64,000 nt of DNA from Rhizophagus clarus (lineage: Eukaryota > Glomeromycota > Glomeromycetes > Glomerales > Glomeraceae). Location of the stretch: positions 62,001 through 126,000 of the forward strand of contig BLAL01000338.1 in the NCBI GenBank assembly GCA_015698045.1. The letters run 5' to 3'. Position 1 is the stretch's first letter. Each line of letters opens with the position of its first letter. This document shows positions 20,378-37,255 of this stretch, piece after piece. The notes under the pieces were generated by a model. The model worked only from the letters and a program-made list of their open reading frames with translations, ran no database searches and had not been told where the DNA came from. The position numbers and the translations under genes were made by a program.

Positions 20378-23095
20378 TTAGGAAAGTTATATCAATTCAG
20401 ATCTGCAGTGATCTGTGATTTTAGCAGATTGCCGCTTTTTTTTTATGCAATTTTGATAAAAATCTGCGCAATATTACAGATACAGCTTTTCATGTTTTTT
20501 CAACAATTTTTTTTATAAAAATCTTTAACAATCTGCAATTTTAGAGATTGCTGTATAAAATCTTTAAAGATTTTCAAGTATAACATTTTACTTTCAGTTT
20601 TGATCGATATACCATTAAACTTTTTTTTAAACTTTAAAATTTTTTTTTTTTTGCAAAGAAATTTTTTTTTTTTATTTGATAAACTTTGCACATAAACTTT
20701 CTAATCTCTAATTTATTTCAAACTTTAATAAAACTTTTTTAAAGAGATTCTTTTTTAAAAAAAAATATATTTTTTTTTTTACATACAAAATTTTAAATAA
20801 CTGCATTTTCTATATAACAGATAATACCTTTTGAAAAGTAGTTTTTTTTTTGCAACACTTTAGAAAATTTGTTTCTTTAAATGGTGTCGTGAAAAAATTA
20901 CCAAAGAAAAATAATTGGTATTTTTCTTAGGCTTAGTTCAATGGAATAGTTAAGCTCGTCAAACTTCAAACTAAATTTCTTTAAATTCGTGTAATGATAA
21001 TCTGCATATTTTAATAATCAAAAAAAATTTTATTTTTTTTCGAAAAATAATCTTTTTAACAAAACTACTTTTCTCTCATTTCGAAGGTATAAACCTTCGA
21101 AAAAAAACATTTTAAATATTTAATGAACATTAATTTTAGGGTTCAAATGCCCTCTGAACTTATCCTAGGCGCTGCAGCTTGACTTCATTCGAAGGTAATC
21201 TACCTTAAAAAAAAATTGAAAAATGAACGCTATTAACGTTCATTAAATAAAAAAAAGCAATTTTTGAAGTCTAGGACAAGTTCCAGACTCCCCTTTCCCA
21301 TTCCTCCTTTCCTTTCCCTTCACTCTTTCCTTTTCCTTTCCCCTTCTCTTCGTATTTTCTATTAAAAACTTAAACATCAGGTCAAGGACTCCATTCGATG
21401 GTAACTTCGAAAGAATTATTTTTTTTATTTTTACTTCAACAAACGTAACTAATGTTCAGTTTCTTTTTTTTTAGTTCCAGAACTTTCATGTTGTGGCAGT
21501 CCTGAGTATTTCAAAGGTGAAAAAACTTCGAAAAAATTGTTTTATTTAACAAACATTACTGACGTTCATTTTTTTATCTTTTTTTTGGGTCCAGACATAT
21601 TTGAAGGTAAGCTTTTGATTAAAATTTTTATTTTATTTAATAAACGTTACTAACGTTTTGCTTTATTTTTTTTATAGGTCTGGAATTTCACAGAACTTCA
21701 AAGGTATTCTTTGAGGTTTCTTTGAAATTTTATTTTTTTTTTCGTAAAAAAATGTCACTGACGTTTCAGCTTTCTTTTTATAGATTGCAGTTTCCCAGAT
21801 GCTTTCCGAATGGGATATGGGACTTCGAAGGTATTTACCTTTGAAAATTCGATTTGTTTTTTTTGAACGAAACGTTAACATTAACGTTTCGATTTTATTG
21901 TTTTGTAGAACACTTAGCTAACCTTTTATTTTTTATTTTGTAGGTTTGCAGCTTCCGGATACTTTCTGAACGTAATAACATGTAATCCTGAAGGTATTTT
22001 ACCTTCGGAAAAAATTAAAATTTAAAATTTTCTTTTTTTTTTGAACGAAATGTTAACTAACGTTTTGATTTTCTTTTATTTTTTTTAGGTTCAAGGTTTC
22101 TGAACGTCTAATGGATGAAATTTTGAAGGTAACCTTCAAAATTCTTTTATTTTTTTATTTTTGTTTAAACAAGACGTCAACTAACGTTTCATTTTATGTC
22201 CTTTTGTGTAGGTTTGTGACTTAACAGTCACCTCATGGATGTAATTTTGAAGGTAAATAAATCAATACCTTCAGAATATTTTTAAAACATAAATTAATGT
22301 TTCGTTTTTATTTTGTAGGCCCACAGTTTTCTGATCGGTTACTGGATGGAATTTTGAAGGTAAACATCAAAATTCTATTTTTTTTATTTTTTGTTTAAAT
22401 GAGACGTTTCGCTAATCGTCTTGTTTTTTTTGTAGGTCTAACTAAGGCAAAATTTTGAAGGTAAAAATAATCAAATTTTTTTTTCTTATTTTTGTGAAAT
22501 GTGACTAACTTTCATTTCTATTGTTTTGTAGGTTCACGATTTTTGGAAGCTTCCTGGAATGAAATTTTGAAGGTAAGCTTCGAAATCATTTCATTTTTTT
22601 ATTTAAATAAAATGTTAACTAACGTTTCGCTTTTCTTTATTGTAGGTTTACAGTTTTCTTTTGAAGTGATAATATTTCACATTTTGGCGCATTAAAAGTT
22701 GTTTATTGGAATCGAACCAACTGGAACAATGTCCAAACTATTAACAACATGATTTTGCAGTAAAGTAAAGAAAGAAAGGAAGGAAGGGAACTTTAATTTA
22801 GTATATTTAGTGAAATAGTGTAGATTTGTATTAAATGTACTTCTAAATTTGCAAATACTTTTTTTTAATGAAATAAATTAATTGATATTAGTTAACATTA
22901 AAATAATAATTAAATTTGTTATTTTGAAAAATTTCGCAGATTTATTTTTAAAAAATTTTGCAAGTTTTTTCGTGTTTGCAGATTTGCGCAGAAATTCATG
23001 AAATTTTTCTTTGATGCGCATCGGCATGTCCTTTGATTTGCACAGAAATAGACTCCGCAGAACTGCGCAGATCTGCAGACCAAAATTTTTCCCGA
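20378..23095 (+). mobile_element. 2.7-kb TIR element with microexon array, copy 2
   Basis: It has the same ends as 14637-18240 (ttaggaaagttatatcaatt ... gaccaaaatttttcccga) and the same subterminal gcagatctgcag words. It is shorter, with fewer array units, and ends with the same purine tract (agtaaagaaagaaaggaagg) before the right terminus. It has no transposase. The flanks do not give a clean target duplication. Confidence 0.8.
21050..22660 (+). repeat. Microexon-like tandem array, about 14 units
   Basis: The architecture is that of the 15.2-17.9 kb array: TTTTGTAG- or TTTTTTAG-type acceptors, short blocks, then a donor-like gtaa or gtat, then gaaacgttaactaacgtttc-type palindromes. The blocks here are a different set. 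Many end in attttgaaggtaa (22130, 22250, 22360, 22460, 22570) and start ggtttgcag, ggtttgtga or ggcccacag, as if one unit type had been amplified locally. No open frame spans it. Confidence 0.75.
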
Positions 23096-23330
23096 TGATA
23101 CTCTTGGAGATGAGTATAAGAAATTTCTATCCCAAGTTAAAAATATATGTATTATCAGAGATAATTCTCCAGTATCAGTAACACTTTCTGATTATATAAA
23201 GAACTTTTAAATAAGCATCCTTTAAGTGATAAAAAAATAATAGAAGGCATCGAAGTTCTTCTAAAACTATTTAATGATAACTTAATAAAGAAACACATCT
23301 TGCAAGTAGGAATCAATAGTCTATTCCATT
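23096..23330 (+). pseudogene. Decayed coding scrap downstream of the copy-2 element
   Basis: The translation runs LGDEYKKFLSQVKNICIIRD and continues NSPVSVTLSDYIKNF, then becomes broken. It appears to continue the scrap at 20294-20377, with the 2.7-kb element inserted between. The family is unknown. Confidence 0.35.
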
Positions 23331-23908
23331 TTTTTTAAAAATCTCAAGTAATTTTTCTCTAGTCGTATTTATAGATATTTTCCTTGCCATTTACTACTAT
23401 TCTTAATATTTTTGTTATTAGGCCAAGTACTCTCAATATATAAGAAACAGAGTTTTTGCTTAAAGGATTATCCACTCTTTTATAATATATATCATAAAAT
23501 ACAGCAAAGGATTCATTTATCCCTTCTTCTGCATATAAATCAAATAATAATCAATATAAAGCTTTTTCTCCTATATCTCTATCCACCCATTAATCTGTTT
23601 GAATAGCCAAATTTTAATTAATTCTTCATCATATAGTATTTACATGAGGTGAACCTAGGTCTAAGCGAATAATACAGCATGTTTAGTTTACTATCATATG
23701 TTTTTTTGGACACTTAGTATGTAGTCCTCCTTGAGAACTGTAGATAGACTTTTGCTTACTTTGGATACTAAGGCAGACGGAACAGGTTCTTTAATTAAAA
23801 TTGGTTATAATTAGTTATGGATTCTTTATTGTATTTCTTCTTGTATTTTGATTTATAATAGTTTTTCTATTCTAATCATCTGTCTGAGATTAAAAAAAAA
23901 AAAAGAAT
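23331..23908. other. AT-rich spacer, nothing recognised
   Basis: Short frames are present but none has gene-like composition or splice context. I see no repeat structure beyond ordinary AT-rich sequence. Confidence 0.5.
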
Positions 23909-24170
23909 TTTTTACAGCAATATCTAAAATTCACAGGACACTTGAAAATTTTGTTGCCGAGAATCTGTCAGGCTCAGATTATCAGCAAATTGAAAAATTA
24001 AACATAATACGTAACATATTGTATATAACATGCGTTATGCAAACTTTAAATTTTATTACATGTTTTGTTTATTTTTTCAATTTGTTAGCAATTGACAACC
24101 TGACAATCTGACAAATTCTTGGCAATAAAATTTTCAAGTGTCCTGTGAATTTTAGATATTGCTGTAAAAT
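23909..24170. mobile_element. ~260-bp MITE with ~45-bp inverted ends
   Basis: Left tttacagcaatatctaaaat, continuing tcacaggacacttgaaaatt, is matched inversely by aattttcaagtgtcctgtga then attttagatattgctgta. The interior contains a second inverted pair (ctgtcaggctcag / ctgacaatctgac, imperfect). It is a foldback-type non-autonomous element. The target duplication is hidden in A/T runs. Confidence 0.8.
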
Positions 24171-25734
24171 TTTTTTTTAACTAAGATGTAAGTTTACATA
24201 GCATTACGTACTATGAAAAAAAAGTTGTGTAGAGTTAATAGTAAATGCATGCAGATCATTTGTGAGTTATATTAGTATTATTCAAGATCCTAGTATATTA
24301 TTATATATTTTTTTAGCTAATCAAAATGTAATCAGATAAAAGGTAAAAAATAAAAATTACTAATTGAAAAAAATCAGCTGATTTCTAATATATTTTTTAT
24401 AAAAAGAAGATTTTAAATATTTTTTTTTTTTTTTATTCTTTTGTTAGAAATGAATACAATGGTTTTAGGACCAGTATAGCCTAAACTATTAACCAATATT
24501 ATAGACTGTTAACAATTATAAAAATTGTTAATAATGCTATTCAGAATAGGTTAATAAGTATATAGCAATATCTTCTTAAATAGAAATAATGCATACTATA
24601 CCTCTCAGTTTACATAGAAGTACTTTCGCATAAATCCCATCTTTTCAAAATTAATCAATAAAAATTTTGTATAACAAAAAAAAATAAATAAAAAAAAAAA
24701 TTCAAATGAAACCTTCGGGTAAATTAAAAAGAAAAACTACCCTATACTTCTAAAATAAAAATAAACTTAAAAATAAGTAGGCAAAACATAACTGCAATTG
24801 TACTATATTACATAAAAAAAAAACTATGCTATTAATAAAACCCAGTAGGAAAAAATTAAAAGCTTTGATAATATTTTAATATATATACTACATTAAAATA
24901 TCCTAATAGGTGTTACCACTAACTGAAGACTTATTTCTTAAATAACACTTTCTCTGCTTGTTTCATATATACTTGTTGAATAGTAAGAACTTCTGTAGAT
25001 GTTTTAGTCTTTAAATCCATTGTCAGCACTATAGATGCCACCCAAATTATTTTAAGTAAATTCCAAATTAATTTGTATATTTTGACAACTATAATTCCTA
25101 AATCCCAAATGTACAAATTGCAAAATTTATATATGTAATTTGTAAATTAATTTGGATTTGTATATTTTGGCTATCATAATCCCAAATTATTTTAAATTTA
25201 GGTGACATCTATAGTCAGCACCTTCTTTATGATGTCTGTGAGCAAAGAATTCTCAGTTTCCATCTTTTATTTACTGTTCTTATTTCTAAAAATTGTTTCT
25301 GTTAAGTAACTTAATAAATATGTAAACAAAAAGCCATTTTTCATATTTTATTTACTGTATTTTGACTGTTTTTCAAAATTATTCTTGAAAAATTTTTTCT
25401 GAAAAAATGGGTGTAATAATCAAGAAGAGTTTGATTTTAAATATTTTTAAATATTATTTTATAGAAAATAATAAATATAAGTTATAATTTAATAAAAATA
25501 TATTAAAAAAACTAATATTTTTTTTTAAAAAAATAATATAAATTTAAAAAAACCATAAAAAAAAAATTTTTTAAAAAAAAGTTATTTAAAAAGTTGTTAA
25601 ATTTTACTAATTTTAATTTAATATTATATAATCTTTAAATTAAAAAAGAAAGAAAAAAAAAAAAAAAAAATTTAATTTAATAAAAAAACTATTAATAAAT
25701 AAAAATTTTGGTCTAATAATTATACTGTAAAGTT
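24171..25734. other. AT-rich spacer
   Basis: I find no gene. A weak inverted pair lies at about 25027-25215 (gatgccacccaaattatttt ... ttaaatttaggtgacatc), probably an old MITE. 25430-25700 is nearly pure A/T. Confidence 0.4.
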
Positions 25735-25736
25735 TA

Positions 25737-26479
25737 ATTATCGCCCTTTTCAATTTAGTGCGACCCCCTGATTTTTAGCATGTCATATACAGGAAAATCG
25801 ATTTTCAGTTTTCATGTGATAATCAGCCAATAAGACTTTATGTTATTGTTGTCACATGATTAGTTGTATTTACGCGTCGAAGAAAAAAATGGTAGAAATA
25901 AAATTATTTTACAATAAAAAGAACAGAATAAAAGTAAAATATTAAATATATCATTACAAGAGAACAACTGCTTTAAAGTTATTTTAATCTAACAATATGC
26001 CTGTTTATATATTATTAACCATTAAACATTATATTATTAAAATATAAACTCTGTGTTCTATATCTGATATTTATTTGTTGAAAACCTACAAAAAGACATA
26101 ATAAGTCGTTAGTTAATAAATCTTCAAGCTTTATATATAAGTTCAAACTTCTTAAAAAGTTTATAAAAATAAATAAATCTTCTATTTTTTAAGAGATTTA
26201 ACATAAAAAAGAAATCAAAGGAAATCTCAGGAAATCTCTCAAACTTAATAGTTTGAAAACCAACTTTAGTTTGTTAAATACCATACCTGAAACTTTGTAA
26301 ATATGTAGTTTAATATAAAAAGTTTCTGAAATCACAGGAAATCACAAGAGAGTTAACATAATAGAAAAGGTTTACTAGAACGGTTTGCGAAAAAATGGAG
26401 GAAATCGGAGAAATCAAAAGTGATTTACATATATTGTTACACGATCAGGGGGTCGCACTAAATTGAAAAGGGCGATAAC
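25737..26479. mobile_element. 743-bp MITE with TA target duplication
   Basis: The inverted ends attatcgcccttttcaattt, continuing agtgcgaccccctga, are matched at the right by tcagggggtcgcactaaatt then gaaaagggcgataac. TA flanks both ends (25735-25736, 26480-26481). No coding content is present. The right ~190 bp recurs at 53880-54066. The TA duplication and long TIR suggest a mariner-related MITE. Confidence 0.85.
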
Positions 26480-26481
26480 TA

Positions 26482-26778
26482 ATCTAAAATAAAATATAGG
26501 ATGATTTAAACTAAAATATAAATTAAAATATTGGATTAGATCCAGAATGATTTAATCTAAAGTTTAAATCCCAAACTTTTAGACCCCATTAATACTAAAA
26601 TACTCTGAATAATAATATTGTCATCTGTAACATAATCTAGTATATTTATGTTAACTCTGGTCGGCACTATAATATAGTTCTGGCCGATATATATCATCGA
26701 ATTTGATGACTATTCAATAAATTTCCCTGGTCATGAAACTTATTCGTTGAACATCTTTCGTTAAACGAAAGCCATAAA
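26482..26778 (+). promoter_or_regulatory. Upstream region of the coiled-coil gene
   Basis: About 300 bp between the MITE and the start codon. It has attaa/aaaatat repeats up to about 26600 and then a more ordinary sequence; no clear TATA box is placed. Any promoter must lie here or within the MITE. Confidence 0.3.
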
Positions 26779-29700
26779 ATGAGCATCTCTCTTTCTAAAC
26801 AAGGTAAGATAGGTAAAAACACTCTACTTTTATAGTTATTAAATAATTTAATAAATGATTTTTTTTAGCCGAAGTTTCCCCAGAGGAAATCGACTTGTTT
26901 ACTGGCTTAGATATTAAGAATAACCGTCAAACACCCGCACAACACCAGCGGGTTTCGTCCGTCCCGAATTCCCCAGAACAGACAAATCATAAGTGGCAAA
27001 TTTCCAACCAGCGCATGGGTGAGTTATTTTTAATAAAAAAAAACACACAATAATGAAACTTTGGAAAATTTCACAATTGAGATCTTTTTGAAAAGTTTAA
27101 AGAGCTTAGATTGCAGCAAATCGCTTAGTAAACATTTTTTTGATGCGATTAGATCAAAAGTTATTCGTCTTGTAATACTCATCCCTATAGTTTTTGTGGT
27201 ATATTCTGTTTTCATATGAAAATTGCTTGATGTTTAAGAAACCCTTCAATCAAGTGAGCCAGAAACAAAATTAAATTTATATAACTTGTACTGATGATCG
27301 TTGTGTTTTTCTATGTAATGCATACAGTAAATTCAATTACATCTTTTTCAATGTCTGGTAATCTCCCTGAAATTTCTTTAAAATCCAATCCTCCGGCGAT
27401 TTCAACTGCTACTACAACGCAGACTTCGGCATTTAGGTTTATTTCTGATCCTGGTAAGCGTAAACAAATAAATGTATCTATAAGATGATTTTTTTTTGTA
27501 AAAGTCAAACTCGTGATATGATTTGCAATAGAATCCCATCATCCCTAAATATCCTTAATGAAAAGTAAGCAAGAAATTGCCAAAAGCAACTGAAAAAATT
27601 CCGTTCAATAATTCCGCTCCACATGAGAAATCACAGTCAAGTTTAAATAATTTCGTTTTTAATCACGAAGGTTCGTATAAATTTCAAAACAAAAAAAAAA
27701 TGTAAGTTTATGATCAAACTGTATAAAGTATTTTTTAAACGTTTAGATACATTGGCCTTCGCTGTACCTAATAATGGACAAAAAAGACCAACACTCGAAT
27801 CTCAAGTTCAAAATCTTTTGATTTCTCAGCGCCCAGTTTCAACTCCTTTGAATTCTATAAAAGCTCGTTCCAAAACCAATAAAGTATCCCTAGAAGAACT
27901 TGCTATTGATACAGAATCCAACTCGAATATGAAACGTGGGATAGCAATTACTTCCATATTGAATTCTCCACCTCCTTTGTCAAAGAATATTATTAGCAAA
28001 ACAGAATCAGAATTATCCAGATTGGAAAAGGAATTGCAACAAATTATCGATATACAATCAAATGTTTTTCAGAGAAGGAATTCGATTTATGAACAATTGG
28101 CTGAGGTAAGAATAATAATATGGAATTTTTAATATTTTGTCAAGTCTTAAACTATTTTGAAATTGTAGAACTTTGGTAAAGTGAAATCACTTGAAATAGA
28201 TCAAATAAATGCCTTATCTGGTGAGGACTATGCTAGAGCAGATAAATTGACACATGAAATACAAGAAATTCATCATAAAATTAATAATTTGTGCGGCGTA
28301 TTACCTGGTTTGGACCAGACATTAAATGAATTGAGAGAAAAACAAGCTGGCTATTTAAAAAGTAAAGCAGAAACTTGTAGACTTTTAGAAAAAGAGTTAA
28401 AGACAAAGAAGGTGAATTATTTCAAATTATGATTCGTTATTTTAAATATATCATTATTTATGTTTATTTGTTTCATAGAACGAACACATTGAGACTTGGA
28501 AAACATATAGTGCTGACATGGATAGTTTACGTACTATGGAAACTAAACAAATAAATGCCACAAGAGAAGAAATTGGAAAAGCGAGAAGGTTTAACATTTT
28601 ATAACTTTAAAAATTTTATACGCTAGACATATTATCTGATATTTTAATTTATGTTATGCAGTGAAATTGTTTTTAATAAGGGAATTTTGAGTAATAATGA
28701 GACTGAATTGAATGAAAAAATTGAGGACCGTTGTCGGGAGGAGAAATCTGAACGCGAAACCCTTTCTAAAAAACGAGAAAATATACATGTATGCAATTAC
28801 AAATATACTTAACAATATATTTATTCCTTGAAAAAAATGGGAATTAAAAAAAAAATTAATCTTTTTCAGAGAGAAATAGAAGAGTTGCTGTTACGTGTCG
28901 AAAGGCTACGTGCTGAAGAAGATAATTACAGCAAACAGATTAACGAGATAGATGCCAAAATAGAAAATATTACAAATGAGTATAATCCTGAAAAAGAAGA
29001 ATTGTTAAGGGAGAAAAATGAATTAGATAACAAAGAACAAGATATTGAGAATAAGTCGGTTAGTGCTTTGACTCTCTAATATAAATATAACTGAGAAGTT
29101 TAACAATATTTGATAAATATATTTTTTTTTTTTTTATTATAAAAAAGAGGCATGTGGAAGAAATAGAAAACCAATTGCATAGTAGACTCGACTATTGTAA
29201 AAAACAATATGAATCTTCACAGGAAGAATTAGCTTTATTAGAAAAACGTATCGAAGAGATGGGATCTATGTCGAAAATTAATCGAGAGGAAGCCAATGAA
29301 GTTGAAAAATTAATAGATCATTTAAGAAGTCGTGCTCAAAGAGACTTAGATTGTGAAAAAGAAATTTCGGAGTATGTAAATAACGTCATTAAATTATGTC
29401 AAATTATTTTAAGTATTCGAACTAGCTTACATGTATACGTTATAAAGGAATCGTGTGCGAATGGAGGAGTGCGATATTGAGGTTAAAAAGTTAACTTCTA
29501 AAGTAATGCATGATAAACAAACATACTCGAACGTTCAGCAAGACATATCAACTATAGATACACAAATACCTGCACTAGAAGAGCAAAAAAAACTAGCTGT
29601 TGCTGGTAATAATTATATTCTTACATCTTAATAAATTAACGCAAAATCTATTTATTAAGCCTTTTGTTTGTTATAAAATATAGGACGAGATTTTAAATCA

Positions 29701-30551
29701 GCAAGTCGTTTAGCTAACCGAATAAAGGATCTTCAGTCAACACGTGACGAACGTACTAAATTTTTGGAAACCAAGTGTGCAAGCTTAGAACGTGATCAGG
29801 AAGACTTAAAAATGGCAAGAAAAAATTTAAAAGAATACAATTCAAGATTTATTGAAGTTGAAAAAAATATTGGTATTAATCTAGGATGAGTTTATTTATA
29901 TTACTTTTTATGAAAGTTTTTAATAATTATTGGTTTATGATAGGATCAGAATTGTTTGAAGAGTTAAATGAATCACTCTTACAACTTAGATCAAGATACG
30001 ACGTGTATGCATTGATTTCTATTAGCAAAAATTTCAACTTGATGTTATAATAATACATTAATTTTTTATTTAGAGCCAATCAGCGAAACTTTCATACTTT
30101 GATGAGTTTATTACAGAATGAAATAAAAGGGTTAGAAAATCGTATTGATCAAATTAAAGTAAGATATGGACTTTCGAATTCAAATATTCAATCTGATATA
30201 TTGAACAAGCTTCAAGTAACTACGAGAAGTAAAGGTAAATACTGTTTTCTTTTTAATTTTCGTATATTTATTCAAGTCTTATAAATGATCTTTTACTTGT
30301 GTATATAAGTAGATTCTAATGAATCAACAACTTCAATTATTAATAATTCGACACGACTTGAAGAATTGGAAGCACAGTTACAAGAGGCTGTAGAACGCGA
30401 AGATTATCTTCTTGCAGGTTGATTTCAAATTATAAATTAATTGTTCGCTCTAAGACGGTTTATGATAAATTTTAACAATTTTCCTCTGTTTATAGAACAA
30501 TTACAAACTGAGATTAGAAGTATTCAAGGTCTAGAAATGTCAAATAAATGA
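26779..30551 (+). CDS. Large coiled-coil protein with UVR-like motifs
   Basis: A host gene of unrecognised family. Sixteen exons chain in frame (26779-26803, 26869-27018, 27328-27453, 27566-27670, 27747-28105, 28169-28411, 28479-28588, 28662-28788, 28870-29058, 29148-29371, 29448-29605, 29684-29872, 29944-30004, 30074-30234, 30313-30417, 30496-30551), giving about 795 residues. The start MSISLSKQ/AEVSPEEIDLFTGL is followed by a Ser/Pro-rich disordered third, then continuous heptad-like coiled coil. Two UVR-like motifs are visible: SGEDYARADKLTHEI near 290 and EREDYLLAEQLQTEI near the C-terminus. UVR motifs are short helical-hairpin interaction modules, so a scaffold role is likely. The least certain junction is the acceptor before 27566 (aaaag). 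It is convergent with the TEN1 gene, with 103 bp between the stops. Confidence 0.8.
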
Positions 30552-30654
30552 AAGATTATAGGGGATTACAATATATTAAGCATACAATTATATTATTTAT
30601 TATAAAATTTCATATCGCTTCATGTATTACCTTTTTATAAAATCAATTATAAGT

Positions 30655-31309
30655 TCATTCTTCTTGTTCACATTTATTTCTTATATTTACCACGTATTGA
30701 TAAAAATCCATATCCATGAAATCGACTGTACGAAAAGTACGTGCTTCTAGTAAAGGAAATCTTGTTCTTTGAATGTCTGCAGTAATCATTTCTTTTATTT
30801 TTTGTGGAAGTTGATAAAATTTCGAGTCATAAATATTCTATTTTTTTTAATAATTAAAATATTTCTTTTCTTTAAAAAAAAAAAAAAAATCTTTATAAAT
30901 GTAAAAATCGATATTAAGATAATTATACTTACATCGTTAATCAATAGTCCAAGGAACTCAACATTCTTATCTTCAATATAAGGTTCATCTTCGACAAGCT
31001 TCGTATCGACAATTAAAAAACATTTTCTTGTTCGAATATTATCATGCAGTTGTCCATCGCGTTGTTTCCCTTTATCTGTTGTGTATTTGACATGTTGTTC
31101 TATCACAGCTAAATTCTTACTCATATTATAATAAATTAATCTAAAAACATAAAACAATGTGTAAATCGCGTAAAAACGCGTTTTTTTTTTCAACTTTTTT
31201 ATAACAAAAAGACCTACTTGCCAACGACTCGAAAATAATCTCCGATCCATTTTTCTGGATTGTCTTCAAATTCATCTAATAGAATTATTTTACCAGGAGG
31301 ATAATTCAT
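30655..31309 (-). CDS. TEN1: CST complex subunit TEN1 (telomere end protection)
   Basis: Three exons on the minus strand (31309-31218, 31140-30933, 30837-30655) join in frame to 160 residues, the usual size of Ten1. The protein starts MNYPPGKIILLDEFEDN, then has an OB-fold pattern: YFRVVGKLIYYNMSKNLAVI, FLIVDTKLVEDEP, VEFLGLLIND, and a C-terminal helix region ARTFRTVDFMDMDFYQYVV. The arrangement (hydrophobic first strand, RVVGKL second strand, VDTKLV strand, FLG strand, ARxxRxVDxxD before the last helix) parallels human TEN1. The OB fold binds single-stranded telomeric DNA with Stn1 and Ctc1/Cdc13. Relative to animal Ten1 there is an insertion between strands (TTDKGKQRDGQLHDNIRTRK). I base this on motif order, not an alignment score; another small OB-fold protein is the alternative. 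Confidence 0.7.
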
Positions 31310-32849
31310 TAATTAATAAAATAAAAATTTTTTTTTACAAAGTGAACGAAACGAAAATTTGAGATACTAATTTCTTTGATACATGAGTATATACATAATT
31401 ATATTGGATATCCTATGTCACCTTGCCGATCATTATAGTATAAATTTGGTGATATCAGACTTTAAAGCTTCGGCCAAAGCCACAGGAAATTTGGCCGAAA
31501 CTTGAAACTTTTATGGGCTATAGTTTAGCTGTTTTAAAATTAATGTCCGAAGTAATCAATCATAATTTTAGGTAATCAAGAAGTTATGACTATAATTAAA
31601 TCATCATAATTTTAAATAAATGCAATAACTTCATCATTTGAATCCTTTCACTGAGAAGAATCTAATCTAATGAGATATAATTTAGGCCGTTCAAATCCAA
31701 TACTTTGTTTAACATAATCCCCCCAAAAAATCTTGACCCTTGGTTATGTTAAACAGAAAATTGGCTTGGTACGGCCTTATTAAAATCTGACCATTCACCA
31801 CTGAACATCAAAATTAAAAATTATTAGATTAATTATTTCACGTATAGTAGAATTTGCCATATTTTTTTACGTGACAATATTGAATAAGTGATTAATAAAT
31901 GATGGGCAATAATATGAGGATGTTTAGTATAATGTTTAGTATATATGACATCTGTTCGTGTAACTCAATATCAGTCTCTAAATTGGGAGTCAAGTTTATA
32001 TATACGGTTAGCATGGAAATTAGTTTAATTTAAATTAATTCCAGAAATTAAAAGATCTAATTCTATTTTAGTAATTACTTTTAATTCCAATAAGCAATTT
32101 CTTTTACATAAAAGAAAACCTTTTACTAAAAGATTCATTTGTATAACCGATATTTACTTCTTAAATAATTCTTTTAATTCTTTTAAAGTAACTTAAATTA
32201 GAATAATCATTCTAATCATTCTAATCATTTTACAATCATAACATCCAATGCAAATCATAATTCAGGGCATCTTTCGAAACCGGAATGAAAAAAAAAAAAA
32301 TAGGTTTCTTTTCATGTGACAAAACTAAAAGATTTTTTTTTTTCAAAAAAAAAAAAAACTTTTGTATATTATATATATAAAAAAATACTTGAAATATCGA
32401 ACAATAGATTCATATACTAAATTTAATGTATAAATAATTTCTTAGTTAATTGCACAATCACCAAAAACTAAAAGAATAAAGAAGGAGAAGTTTTTTTTTT
32501 TGTGCAATTACACTCCAAATAAAGGAATAGTTGGCACCTGAATAAATTACACGTGCAACACTTAGGGATTAAGTTAAAGAAATTAGTGCTTTACCACAAT
32601 ATTCCACATTGTCGCATTGCCACTTTTAATTGTGACCGCCCTTTTCTTGTTTCTACAATTAGTGTACAATATGCAGATCAACCAACCATTCTGTTGAGTT
32701 ACTCTTCCCTATCGAACAACTATCAAACCCGGCATATTATTAAAAATTGTTGATCTACTCTAAAATTTCTGCATATCATTTTTTTTTTTTGTCGTGCTTC
32801 TTCCATTTAAATTTTCTCTTGGTTTTATAATCAATTTAGGAAGAAAGCT
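31310..32849. other. Intergenic region between divergent TEN1 and PKC1
   Basis: No gene was recognised in about 1.5 kb. It holds the upstream regions of both genes, a 92-bp hairpin element (31685-31776), ggccaaagcc/ggccgaaac words like those in the aggttgcctgcc elements (31450-31500), and an A/T tract at 32290-32350. Part of the 5' end of PKC1 may lie within the last few hundred bases. Confidence 0.5.
31685..31776. mobile_element. 92-bp hairpin MITE
   Basis: The two halves are inverse: ggccgttcaaatccaatact... and ...ttggcttggtacggcc, with gtttaacataa / ttatgttaaac as the best-matched inner stem and a C-rich loop (ccccccaaaa). Flanking TTTA/TTAT are compatible with a short duplication. It is very small for a MITE and may be a solo foldback remnant. 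Confidence 0.6.

Positions 32850-37255
<4,406 letters not shown>

Noticed and set aside
22690-22760. tRNA-like T-arm (ggttcgattcc on the minus strand) with a gttgtt/aacaac pair
   Set aside because: The enclosed sequence is only about 50 nt, and no D-arm or anticodon arm can be drawn; probably chance.
30795-30930. C-terminal membrane segment of the minus-strand gene (IIILISIFTFIKIFFFFLKK)
   Set aside because: It is intron read-through; splicing 30933 to 30837 keeps the frame and gives the TEN1 C-terminus instead.
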